In this document: positions 21,435 to 30,499 of the stretch, one piece after another
How the letters are laid out: every line of letters begins with the position of its first letter
Numbering within the stretch: position 1 is the stretch's first letter
Origin: Vigna angularis
Lineage: Eukaryota; Streptophyta; Magnoliopsida; Fabales; Fabaceae
Length of the DNA: 64,000 nucleotides
Assembly: GCF_016808095.1 (NCBI RefSeq)
Contig: NC_068975.1
Location: 6,687,501-6,751,500, forward strand
Direction: 5' to 3'
The notes under the pieces: generated by a model
The model's input: only the letters and a program-made list of their open reading frames with translations
The model's database searches: none
Told to the model about the DNA's origin: nothing
Translations under genes and position numbers: made by a program

Positions 21435-22090
21435 CACTAGTGGAAAAATAGGTTTCTATGATGACCTATTATGACAAGTGAAAACCACAAATCATAATAG
21501 GTTGATCGATGACATTTTCGTAATAAAAAAGAAACCTATTTTTACAGAGTTATGGACACCAATCATAATATTGAACGCAGTGGCAAATTAGTAAATAAGT
21601 GCAAAATGTATTATGACGTATCTGTGAAGATCTATCATAATAAACACTTTTTGATTGTTGGTTGAATACTTGTCATAATACATGAGATTGGGTGCCAAAT
21701 TTTGATAGTGTATTATGACTAGTTTTCAAAAACCTATCATAATATCTCTTTGAATCTAATTTTCCCATCTCACTCCCCAATTTCAGTCGCGATACTTGAC
21801 GTTCACTCTAACAATCCCCTAATTTCTATTTTCCTTTGCTCTCGTTCGCGATTGTTCTTCACTCTCGTTCGCTGCTCGTTCACAATTGTTCTTCATCGTC
21901 CCTCTTTGCACTCTTAATCCCTAAATCTTTTCTTCTACATTCATCATTTTTGGTGACCAAGCCATCAAAGTGGAGTTTGTCGATCACTGTCGAGTTCACC
22001 GATCACCCTTCTACAATCAAGGTATGGCATCCTTCTTTCAAATCTAGGTTTTGTGCTATCTTATAATATTATTTCTAATTTCATATTTCT
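21435..22090 (+). mobile_element. Terminus of a second CACTA family
   Basis: It starts CACTAGTGGAAAAATAGG, preceded by TAA, and is followed by subterminal repeats of a different type (TATTATGAC and ATCATAATA, about ten occurrences to 21750). A pyrimidine-rich, leader-like stretch with CTCGTTCGCGATTGTTCTTC follows, then CAAGGTATGGCAT, a possible splice donor. The transposase and the opposite end are not found, so it is truncated near 22090. Confidence 0.75.
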
Positions 22091-22622
22091 TTGAAATTTA
22101 TAGAGAGAACATCAATCTGTGTTGATGAAGCTCAATAGGATGTGTTGCGTCGAGCACGGGAGACAATTAATCAGATTGAGAAAAGTTCTAGTGATCGCGT
22201 AAGGCCAGCAGTTCCTACTTCCAAAACCTCATTCTGTCAAAAATGTAAGAAACCCCTGAACAACAGGAAATCATTGAGAACTCTACCTTAGATTCTTCCA
22301 AATCTTCTTCTGCCAATGATTTTAAGCAACTCAAGTCTTGTCCGACTAATTGACAATCCTAAACAGGAAAGTCAGCTTCCATTTGTCTTGCAGCTAGAAA
22401 ATCTTTAGTGAAAGACATGTCTGATAAAGCCGTGACATTGTCGATTGTTCCTTCAAAGATGTTGGCCTTTCCTGAATACGAATACATATGGCAGTATGAA
22501 GCATCTTATGATGAACTAGCCTATCTGTTGTCATAGGGTTTATGCTTGTTTGGAAAGTGATAATATAAGTTTTGTTTGGATAATTATGTCAGAAAATTGA
22601 TGCCTTATATCTCAGGCCAAAA
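22091..22622. other. Unassigned protein-like debris
   Basis: Short stretches read like former coding sequence (for example SKTSFCQKCKKPLNNRKSL near 22225-22285) but no frame is open for long and no family is recognised. The end, GGCCAAAAGGGGG, resembles the purine-rich 3' region of a SIRE-type copia element whose LTR follows. Confidence 0.3.

Positions 22623-22674
<52 letters not shown>
22623..22674 (+). repeat. 52-bp uninterrupted poly-G tract
   Basis: Fifty-two consecutive G residues at a position where copia relatives have a short GGGGGA run. It may be a real expansion or an assembly or sequencing artefact, for example a polished low-complexity gap. Confidence 0.95.
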
Positions 22675-22675
<1 letters not shown>

Positions 22676-22765
22676 GAAGAAAGAAGTGAATTGGATTTTG
22701 CTTTAAAAATTAATCTTTTAAAAAACTATGCAAAATCTTTGGTTTTCTTGAAATCTGTTGAGATT

Positions 22766-22915
22766 GTTGATAGGGGGAGCACTGGTTTAGCTGAACCCAC
22801 AATCTTAGTAATATCTATGTTTTTGATGATGACACATAATTAATAACACATGAGTATTCTGTGTTACATGTTCTGTGATTACATGTTATATGCTTTTGCT
22901 TACATAGGAGGATGT
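22766..22915 (+). mobile_element. SIRE-type copia LTR fragment
   Basis: The sequence TGTTGATAGGGGGAGCACTG followed by AGCTGAACCCA and TTTTTGATGATGACA matches the start of the copia LTR at 10226. The match fades after about 150 bp. No partner LTR is present. Confidence 0.75.
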
Positions 22916-23814
22916 AAATCACATCTTGGCATACCAGGCCTCAACAGGATTGATATTTACAACATCTACTTAAAAAATCCACACAAGGTAAGAAAGCATG
23001 ATTTCTTTAATATTGATCATCTAAGCGAGGAGGACAAGATGTGCGCTTCTGTGATCACTTGGATTTTGCTTTCGTGATCACTTGGATTTTGCTTCCAAGG
23101 AGAGAATATCACACCATGTTTCCTGACACTTTTGTCTATTTGAGACTTTTGGTTAATTACCGTTTGGTACAAGAAGGATTCTACGTTTTAACAGGACTTC
23201 TCTTATAGACGCTTTAAATTTTTAGGAATTATTTAATGTTGTGTCTAGGTTAAGCCTATGTTTTTTTCTACGAGTTTTCTAGGTTATTAGATTTTTAACT
23301 TTGGAAGTTGTTTAGTGTTGCATAGAATTCTTATATCTTTCTCAATTCTTTTTTATTTCCAACTATGTCTGGAATTAGTTTCATCATTGTTTGGTGAGAT
23401 TCATCTAGTGTTTGTATGTCCTATGGAAGTCATTTATAGATGTTTGTTACTAGACCCTTAATTCCTAGTAGTTTTCTTCGATCCTTATTTATCTATTGTG
23501 GATTCCTAGTGTTTTGTTATTTATTGGTGAATTAGATTTGTTAGACTTGTTGTGTGGACACCTTCTATTTTATACTTAGTGTTCCTATATAAGTTTTAGT
23601 GTTTTGACTATTTTACACTCTAAGACTATATCCAAGACTAACTCGTTTAATGTTGTTTGTTTAAACTTCAAAACTAAAGATGTTGTAGGCAATTTTGTCT
23701 TGTCTCAAGAAGGGATGGCAAGGATAAGTCATCTGAGTGTACCCACAACAAAAGGTGTAGGGGGGTTGAGTATTTTAACTTGCTTAAGCCTGTCCTGCAT
23801 ATTTTGCAACTTGT
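22916..23814. other. Unassigned region with short frames
   Basis: A 75-codon plus-strand frame (22850-23077) includes KPHKVRKHDFF-like and NIDHLSEEDKMCASVITWI text that looks like a decayed coding exon; GTGATCACTTGGATTTTGCTT is directly repeated at 23054-23095. A second 70-codon frame is at 23604-23816. I recognise neither. Confidence 0.3.
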
Positions 23815-23895
23815 AACATCTCAATTTGGAATGTCATGATTACGAGTAAAAATTTTAAAATTTTAAAATATAATATCATTACGAAAATTCAATTT

Positions 23896-26061
23896 TCAAT
23901 AAGTCTTTAAACTTAACAAAAAATAAATCATAGTTCATTTTTACCCTCTCGAAAGAGGAAAGGGTAACAATTGATGCCTAGTCTCTTCTACGACCCCTCA
24001 AGGATGAAGAGTCCCACCTCTTCAACTGTCTCTTAAAGACGAAGAATTCTACCTTTTTATCCTCCCACGAGAGGAAAGGTACAATTTTGGTTCAAAAAAG
24101 TATAAATAGAAGACATACTCCTAGAGAACGATTACAACAATTTCCACCAGGTTACAAGTCAACCTTAACTCAAGATTAAGTCAACATTTTACTTTCCACA
24201 CCCCTTCCTTTCAACAAACTCATCTACTACATGACAAACCATCATGTACCTTCCAAAATAGACCCCACGTGGGTCCACTATTAGACCTTACCTTTCTCTT
24301 TTCACATAACCTGCATGAAACCTTGAGCATGCTTTCACCCCTTTTCATTCATAGATAGCCCCACACCACTATATATATCACACATACATACCATTCCATA
24401 GCCACAGAAGGGCCACACAGTTCAAGCATTAAATGCATGATATTTTAACGTAACAACCCCTAAATCAACCTTTGTAAGACCCGAGAAAATGTAGAGTTTA
24501 TAAATAAGACTTGAGTATGTTTAATTAAAATCTGCATGAGTTTACAAGGTGTTGTGTATCCTAATTGGTGTGCAAGTCTTGAGTAAAACATAAAGTTCCA
24601 TGTTATTTATTTATTTTGTTGATATAAGTGTAAAATATGTTATTGTATGGTTGTTAAATTTATGATGTCCTGCATTTTTAAATGTGATGTGTTGGCTTAT
24701 TGATAGATATGTGTGTCAAAATTAAATGGACATGAGTTCAAATACTAGGGAGATAGGTTTATGGGAAGCTTTTGTTTTATTTTAGTTATATTTTGCCAAG
24801 GGAAATAATGTTTTTTCCCTTTGTATATTGAGGTGCAAAAATTAAATAAATTGAAAAATAAAAGATTAGAGTTTAACAATTACAAAACTGGTTGAGAGAT
24901 TTTAGGGAGCACTATCTAAGTAGTTACTTTTAAGTTTAATTTAAAATTAAAATAATAATTTATTAAATTAGAAATAAAAGGAAAGGAAGCATAAAAAAAA
25001 AGTACGTAAAATATGAGAGAAAGAAAGGAAAAGAGAGCAAGCGTTAGATAGAGAGACTCAAAGAGGAGAAAAGTATTTTTTGAAGATAATCTTCACTCTT
25101 AAAGCTTCATAATTGGCTAAGGTATGAGAATCTTACCTTTATTTTTATTGTATGATGATGTGAATATATTCTTAAAAACAATTTGGAGTATGGAAAGTTA
25201 ATTGATAATTTAATTATGAACGTTTTGAATGTTTTGTTAGATGTTTGTGTTTTGTTTGAATGATTAATGATCTCTGCAGTCTTTGTAATCAATGAAATGA
25301 ATTTAGAGACGTGAATCGTTTAAAAAGAAAATTAGTTTTGATAGATGGGTAGGTAGCTGTAACGTAATAATGTTACGATAGGTAATCAATTATGCATGCA
25401 GAAAAAGAAAAGTATTAGCATTAAAGATAATTAATTCTTATTAACTTTTAGAAAGAAAAGAAATTGGTCTAATAAAATGGTTTGATACAGTGGGTGCATG
25501 CCACTGATTGTTTTTATTTATTTTAGTTTCTTTACAATTATGGAGAAAGAGAGCGAGAAAGGGATTTATATAATCGAAAACGTTTCTTTAACAACGTTTA
25601 TTTGCCAACGATTTGACAACGCCATGTGGCGATAGTCAATTGGCTGAATTTGAAAAAAAATATGTATATACAATTAATCAGGTGAGGGTATTATGGGAAG
25701 GGAAAAATATGAAATTTTGTTTCGCGCCTTCCCTATTCTTCTTTCATTCGTAGTTTCGCTCTCTCATCTCTCGCGTTCTCTCATGTCTCTTATTCTCTCA
25801 TCTCTCTTGTTCTCTCATTCTCTCGTGTTCAAACCCTAAAGCCTCACCTTCTACTGGACCGTTGGTATTGCTTTCTCGTTGTCTTGGACATCCGTCTTGT
25901 GCAACATTGAAATCGTCTTCGACATCCCTGTCCAGCATTGGTATTGTGCCTTCTCGCTGTCGTGATGTTTTTTGGTAAGTAGAATTGCACGAACCCTAAC
26001 TATCTTCTCCAGCATTGGCATTTTCGTGTTGCGCAAACCCTAACCATCTTCTCGACCATTA
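23896..26061. other. AT-rich non-coding DNA
   Basis: No gene seen. TGTAAGACCCGAG at 24473 resembles another element end, and a pyrimidine-rich CTCTCATTCTCTCGTG block at 25735-25830 resembles a transcribed leader. Nothing is firm. Confidence 0.4.
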
Positions 26062-26462
26062 TTGTTTTGTTTATCTTATAACTGCAAGTTCAATGACAAC
26101 CCAAAAAGGAAATGTAAGATGAAACAAAGGATAGGATCTGAAGTTATAGGCTCATTTGGTTATGTGCAAAATCATGAGGGAGTGTGGGTTCCCAAAGAGA
26201 ACACCCCAATGAACAGCGTGAAGGCGGAAAAGACGAGGATAATCAACAAGCTAGTTCTTCTAAAACACTAAGTGATGTCATCAACCACATCGAACCACTG
26301 CAGACCTTCGTTGGTACAAGATTTGACGCCTTCGAAACGCGATTTAGAAACTTGGACATGGCCATGGGGACAAGATTTGACGAACTCGAATCGCGAGTTG
26401 GGAACATTGAGGAACAACTACAACACTTGCGCAACGGCTTTGATAACGAACCTCGTAGTTAG
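26062..26462 (+). pseudogene. Degenerate coding remnant with coiled-coil end
   Basis: Two overlapping frames (26062-26271 and 26184-26462) read as one protein after a shift near 26210. The first ends with GYVQNHEGVWVPKEN; the second has heptad-like repeats TRFDAFETRFRNLDMAM and TRFDELESRVGNIEEQLQHL predicted to form a coiled coil. This layout resembles the C-terminal part of plant transposon proteins, but the resemblance is weak and I assign no function. Confidence 0.4.
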
Positions 26463-26639
26463 AATTGGTTGTTTAGAGTTAATTACTTTCATTAGGAACA
26501 TTCATGGATTACTGTGTTTCTACTTCAATATTGTAATGTTTTTAATACTCAAGTACTTTATGAATATTTAAAGTTTTCATCATCAATGTTTAAATGAATA
26601 TACCAAGTTAGATAACCTCGTGTGTAATGGACTTCTTAA

Positions 26640-27250
26640 CAATAAAATCGAGTGAAAACCATTGGATTTATGTTAAAAAAATTAAAATTTTGACCATGGT
26701 CACCTAGGTTACCACAGCTGGCTCCTACAGTACAAGTTTTTGTACAAAAGGTAGACTTTATTCGTGTGATCCTTTACATCACAGTTGTAAAAGATTATAA
26801 GTGTGTTTTATGGTGCACAAGTTTCAGAACTTCACCTAAGTTGCTCATCTCATAAACATTGTTTCTTCCTCCATCATGTGGTGCCCAAACATGACTTCCC
26901 ACACTCAACTCACACTTAAACACCAAAATCAAGTGAAAACCACTAGACTTATGTAATAAAGTTACAAATTTTGACAATGGTCACCTAGGTTACCACAACT
27001 GACTCCTGTAGTTGAAGTTTTTGTACAAAACCCTGATTTTTTTCGCATAATCGTTTACCAACAAGTTGTAAACAATTACTTGTGTTTTTTGGTGCACAAG
27101 TTTCAAGACTTCACGTAAGTTGGAAGTATCACAAACATTGTTCCTTTCCTCCATCATGAGGTGCCCAAACATGAATTCCTACACTCAACTCACACTTAAA
27201 CACCAAAATCAAGTGAAAACCACTGGACTTATGTAAGAAAGTTACAAATT
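26640..27250. repeat. 281-bp tandem repeat, about 2.2 copies
   Basis: GGTCACCTAGGTTACCACA recurs 281 bp apart (near 26699 and 26980), and the AAGTGAAAACCAC block recurs at about 26650, 26930 and 27210. Copies are roughly 85-90% alike by eye. The third copy is cut by the MITE at 27251. Confidence 0.8.
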
Positions 27251-27616
27251 GGTTTAATAGGTTCGGAGGTCCTTATATTTGTGGGTTCGTTTCAATTGGG
27301 TCCTTCAATTTTGAAAGTGATCAATTTGGTCCCTAATTTAACAAAATTGAGTCAATAATACCCTTTCCGTTAAATGCAATGGACGTCATTAACTTTTTAA
27401 ACATGTGGTATGTTGAAGCATCCTTCAAATAAAACTGTGCCACCTGCAAATAAAAGGATGCCTCAACATGCCACATGTTTAAAAAGTTAACGCCGTCCAT
27501 TATATTTAACGGAAAGGGTATTATTGATTCAATTTTGTTAAATTAGGGACCAAATTGATCACTTTCAAAATTGGAGGACGCAATTGAAACGAACCCACAA
27601 ATATAAGGACCTCCGA
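27251..27616. mobile_element. Truncated MITE, GGTTTAATAGG family
   Basis: It has the same arms as the element at 17821-18156, but the right arm stops at GGACCTCCGA, losing the terminal 12 bp or so. The centre carries an extra hairpin: AACTTTTTAAACATGTGG and CCACATGTTTAAAAAGTTAA face each other. No target duplication can be read. Confidence 0.8.
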
Positions 27617-28079
27617 TGGAGATACATGTGATGATGATTCATAGTGACGATGTGTTTGGAGACCATGTTGATAGTGTAACGTTGATGGTATAATCGTGAT
27701 AGGGTTAATGAGGATATTGATGATGGTAAGAGTGTAAAAATGATTATGTTAGTAGGCTAGTGCTGTAGATGATTGATTTATTATAAAGTTGTGCTTGTTT
27801 CTATGTACAAATTTTATTGTCATTGGTTGTGCTATGGTAGCTTACCCATATTTGTTTGTGTTGTGGTTGTGTGTGTGTTTTGCGATGATCATATGACATT
27901 TGCTTATACGGGAGCAGGAGATGTTACAGATGCTCCAAATGCATGATAGAGACGCGAGAGTGGGAAGACGACTTGGGTTATTTAAAGCTTTTGTGCTATA
28001 AATTTTAGAAACAATGTAATAGGGTTTGCTTTATTTCGTCTTGATTTTATTAATTTAGGTATTATATAAGTTGATTTCT
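27617..28079. other. Non-coding DNA
   Basis: Contains GGGAGCAGGAGATGTTACAG-like text near 27910 of the kind seen close to plant LTR ends, but nothing that I can define as an element or gene. Confidence 0.35.
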
Positions 28080-28207
28080 GCGATGGTATTATGAATTTAA
28101 AAATTTTAAATTTTTCCTCGTAATCAAGACATCCCAAAAATCGGAATGTTACAACCTTGACCAAGGAAAACCTTAAATAAAACACACGATACATAGCATA
28201 TTACTTA

Positions 28208-28290
28208 GAGCAGTTTCCCTACATCTCCCCTGCACCTCCAAACCAAATATGCCCCATAAGAAAATTTGGAGGTGTAGGGAGAACTGTTCT
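28208..28290. mobile_element. 83-bp hAT-type MITE
   Basis: A short hairpin element, GAGCAGTTTCCCTACAT through GGGAGAACTGTTCT, with a perfect 8-bp duplication ATTACTTA on both sides (28200-28207 and 28291-28298). The inverted arms are imperfect and about 28 bp long. Confidence 0.85.
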
Positions 28291-28427
28291 ATTACTTAAA
28301 TCACTTGAAACCAAAATGAAACTACAAAAATTTATAATTTTACCGGGGGTTATTTTTTACATTACCAGTGGTTTTAACCACTTCTAAATATGTTTCCCGT
28401 GGTTCTGAAAATCGCTGGGAAAAGTAG

Positions 28428-29272
28428 TGATGGACGAACGCCCGAGGAGAGACCGAAGACGCGACGCGGACTCCTCGAAGCTTCCTCCAGAGATATGATG
28501 CAGCGGAATTGATTGGAACGGAGCAAATCTGAGAATGAACACGAAGAACCCTAAGCTGGAACTAAGGAACCCTAGAGAGGCGCAAAATATCAAATGAACA
28601 GATTAATCGGTTCAAATGACTGAGTGAACGGTGGAAAAGAAGGATGAACGGAGGAAATAAGGTTTGTTCGGTGAAAAATGAAGGAATAATGAAAATGAAG
28701 GAGAAAGTGAGACGAAAACCTAGCGGAGAAGATGAGATTCGGTGGAAAAACCTGAATCTAGGGTTGCAATGATGGAAGAAAGGTATAACAGAGGTTGAAC
28801 GTGGAATCTGGGCTGAAACCAAAACAAAACGGTGAAAAGGGATGTGGTTGATGGCCGAGGAGCTATTGAGAGAGTGAAATGCAAATGACGCTGTGTGGAG
28901 GCGTGATGGAATGAAGAATGCGCTATGGAGACGTGGCTGGCGCGAGAAGCTGATGTAACGAGGAGCTGACGCGTGCACGAGATGTGGCGGTGAGAAGTCA
29001 GCGTGGAGGATGAGAGAGAAAGCACCGTGGAATTTTGGAGAAATGGAAGAATGAGAGTGTGCTTGGAAGGTGGCTAGAGGAAGTCTTTGGACTCTCTAGC
29101 CTGACTTTCAAGAGAGAATAGTTTCTATTTCAGAAAGTCTAATTCTCATTATTCTCAAAAATTCACAATACAATAAAGAAGATGGGTATTTATAGTAACC
29201 CATGCTCCTTAAGAGCTAAGCTAGGAAAAGTAAAAATATAAAAGGAGGACTACGTCAAGGAGGATTCCATCA
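28428..29272 (-). repeat. 3' LTR of the gag-only element
   Basis: The plus strand reads TGATGGACGAACGCC through GGAGGATTCCATCA. Frames of 138 and 101 codons in it are repeated in the other LTR and are accidental. The plus strand just beyond it reads TGCCCTCCCTCTTAAGAAAA, the complement of a polypurine tract. Confidence 0.93.
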
Positions 29273-29292
29273 TGCCCTCCCTCTTAAGAAAA
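29273..29292 (-). promoter_or_regulatory. Polypurine tract of the gag-only element
   Basis: On the minus strand, TTTTCTTAAGAGGGAGGGCA lies directly before the 3' LTR. Such tracts prime second-strand synthesis. Confidence 0.8.
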
Positions 29293-29371
29293 GATTTGTC
29301 CTCAAATCTGACAATCGCCTTATGAAGAAGCTCCACACAATCTTTGGGAGCATGGCCATCTTGGAGTGGCC

Positions 29372-30499
29372 TTATTCTTTTAGATCTAGTTTTCTTCCTC
29401 CTGGATCAAACACGAATCTGCAATACACATCAAATATATCTTCGGTTAATATCAATCCAAGAAAGAATTTTTCTTTAAAAACAAGAGAATAAGAACTTTT
29501 AATACTTTGATTAGTAATCTTTGAAAATTTTAGAAGTCCAAATTCAATTTTATCTTGAGTTAATTGTTTTCTTAAAGATAACAATAACTCAAGATTTGAA
29601 TTGTCATATTTTGAAAATGTTTTCATGACAATTGGTTTGAAAGAGAAGTCAAAAATTGAAAAGTAATCAATTATTGGAAAAGAAGTTAAGATTTGGAAAC
29701 CTTCCCTTTTAGGTTCCACAGTCTTTGAAAGAATAGGATTTGTCATCAGTAACAATTTCTCCTTTTCTTTCTTCTCCTTTTCTTTCTTCTCTCTTTCTTG
29801 CCTTTCTCTCTTTTCTTCTTTTCTCTCTTCTTCTCTTCTTAATTCCTCTCTTCTTCTCTCTTCTCTTTTCTCTATTTGTTCTATCTCTCTCTTCTCTTCT
29901 TCTTTCCTTTCTTCCTTTTCTTTTCTCTCAATCTCTCTTTCTCTTTTCTTATCCTTGATCTCCTTAAGTCTTGCCCCAAATTCTAATTCTCTACGAAGAA
30001 ACCCATGATCATTTAAACTCTCAAGAAATAATTTTCCATCATCAATGCAATCCCCAATTAGTTCTAGGTTTCTTTTAATGCTTGAAGGCAAAAACTTTCT
30101 TCTCATGCAAGCTTTTAAATCATGCCAATCACGTATGGAGGACTTTCTACCTTTCCTAATATGATATTGTCTTTCATTCCACCACTCTCTTGCATGCTCT
30201 TCTAACTTAGAGAGATATATACTAAGAACATAATATTCACTCTCTTCACAAAACCAAGGATTTATTTTATCAATTTCTTTTTCCCAAGCTAGGTATGTTA
30301 ATGCACCTATGTCCTTACCAAAGAATGGAAGATTCCTAGCTTGTTTAAACATTTCATCAACTTTGCCTAACCTAGAAGACCTATATGAATAACAAGACAT
30401 CTTTGTTTTTAAAAGTTTTCTTAATCTAAAGGGTTCAAAACTTTCACTTAGACAAGTCCCAGGTAAGAGAGGTGAGCTAAAGAGCTGCTTAAGTACCAA
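29372..30499 (-). CDS. Retrotransposon Gag-like protein
   Basis: A 375-codon open frame. Residues about 60-140 carry the plant retrotransposon gag pattern: ALTYLAWEKEIDKINPWF, LSIYLSKLEEHAREWWNER, SSIRDWHDLKACMRRKF. Residues about 180-250 are an extreme Lys/Glu/Arg stretch likely to be one long helix. The C-terminal third (LTSFPIIDYFSIFDFSF, VYCRFVFDPGGRKLDLKE) has no recognised motif and no zinc knuckle is seen. The true start may be at a later Met (MSCYSYRSSR). Gag would form the particle that packages element RNA. It is the only gene in the element and is intact, which suggests either recent activity or selection for packaging function. Confidence 0.75.
   Translation of the reverse strand: MVLKQLFSSPLLPGTCLSESFEPFRLRKLLKTKMSCYSYRSSRLGKVDEMFKQARNLPFFGKDIGALTYLAWEKEIDKINPWFCEESEYYVLSIYLSKLEEHAREWWNERQYHIRKGRKSSIRDWHDLKACMRRKFLPSSIKRNLELIGDCIDDGKLFLESLNDHGFLRRELEFGARLKEIKDKKREREIERKEKEERKEEEKREIEQIEKREERRREELRREEERKEEKRERQEREKKEKEKKEKEKLLLMTNPILSKTVEPKREGFQILTSFPIIDYFSIFDFSFKPIVMKTFSKYDNSNLELLLSLRKQLTQDKIEFGLLKFSKITNQSIKSSYSLVFKEKFFLGLILTEDIFDVYCRFVFDPGGRKLDLKE

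Larger units (their letters stand above)
23813..28157. repeat. Widely spaced inverted repeat pair, about 75 bp
   Basis: The left arm (23813-23890), TTGTAACATCTCAATTTGG and onward through GATTACGAG, is the imperfect reverse complement of the right arm (28080-28157), which ends CCAAAAATCGGAATGTTACAA. The arms could be the ends of one 4.3-kb element or two unrelated LTR ends starting TGTAACAT. I found no matching target duplication, so the enclosed span should not be treated as one proven element. Confidence 0.5.

Noticed and set aside
23813..28157. Calling the whole interval one terminal-inverted-repeat transposon
   Set aside because: The arms pair only imperfectly, no target duplication matches, and other elements are nested; reported as an open observation only.
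28562..29025. 138- and 101-codon minus frames, repeated at 34543-35006
   Set aside because: They lie wholly inside the two LTRs, overlap each other in different registers, and show no domain.
29740..29958. Ser/Leu/Phe-rich plus frame
   Set aside because: Antisense of the Lys/Glu-rich part of the gag-like gene.
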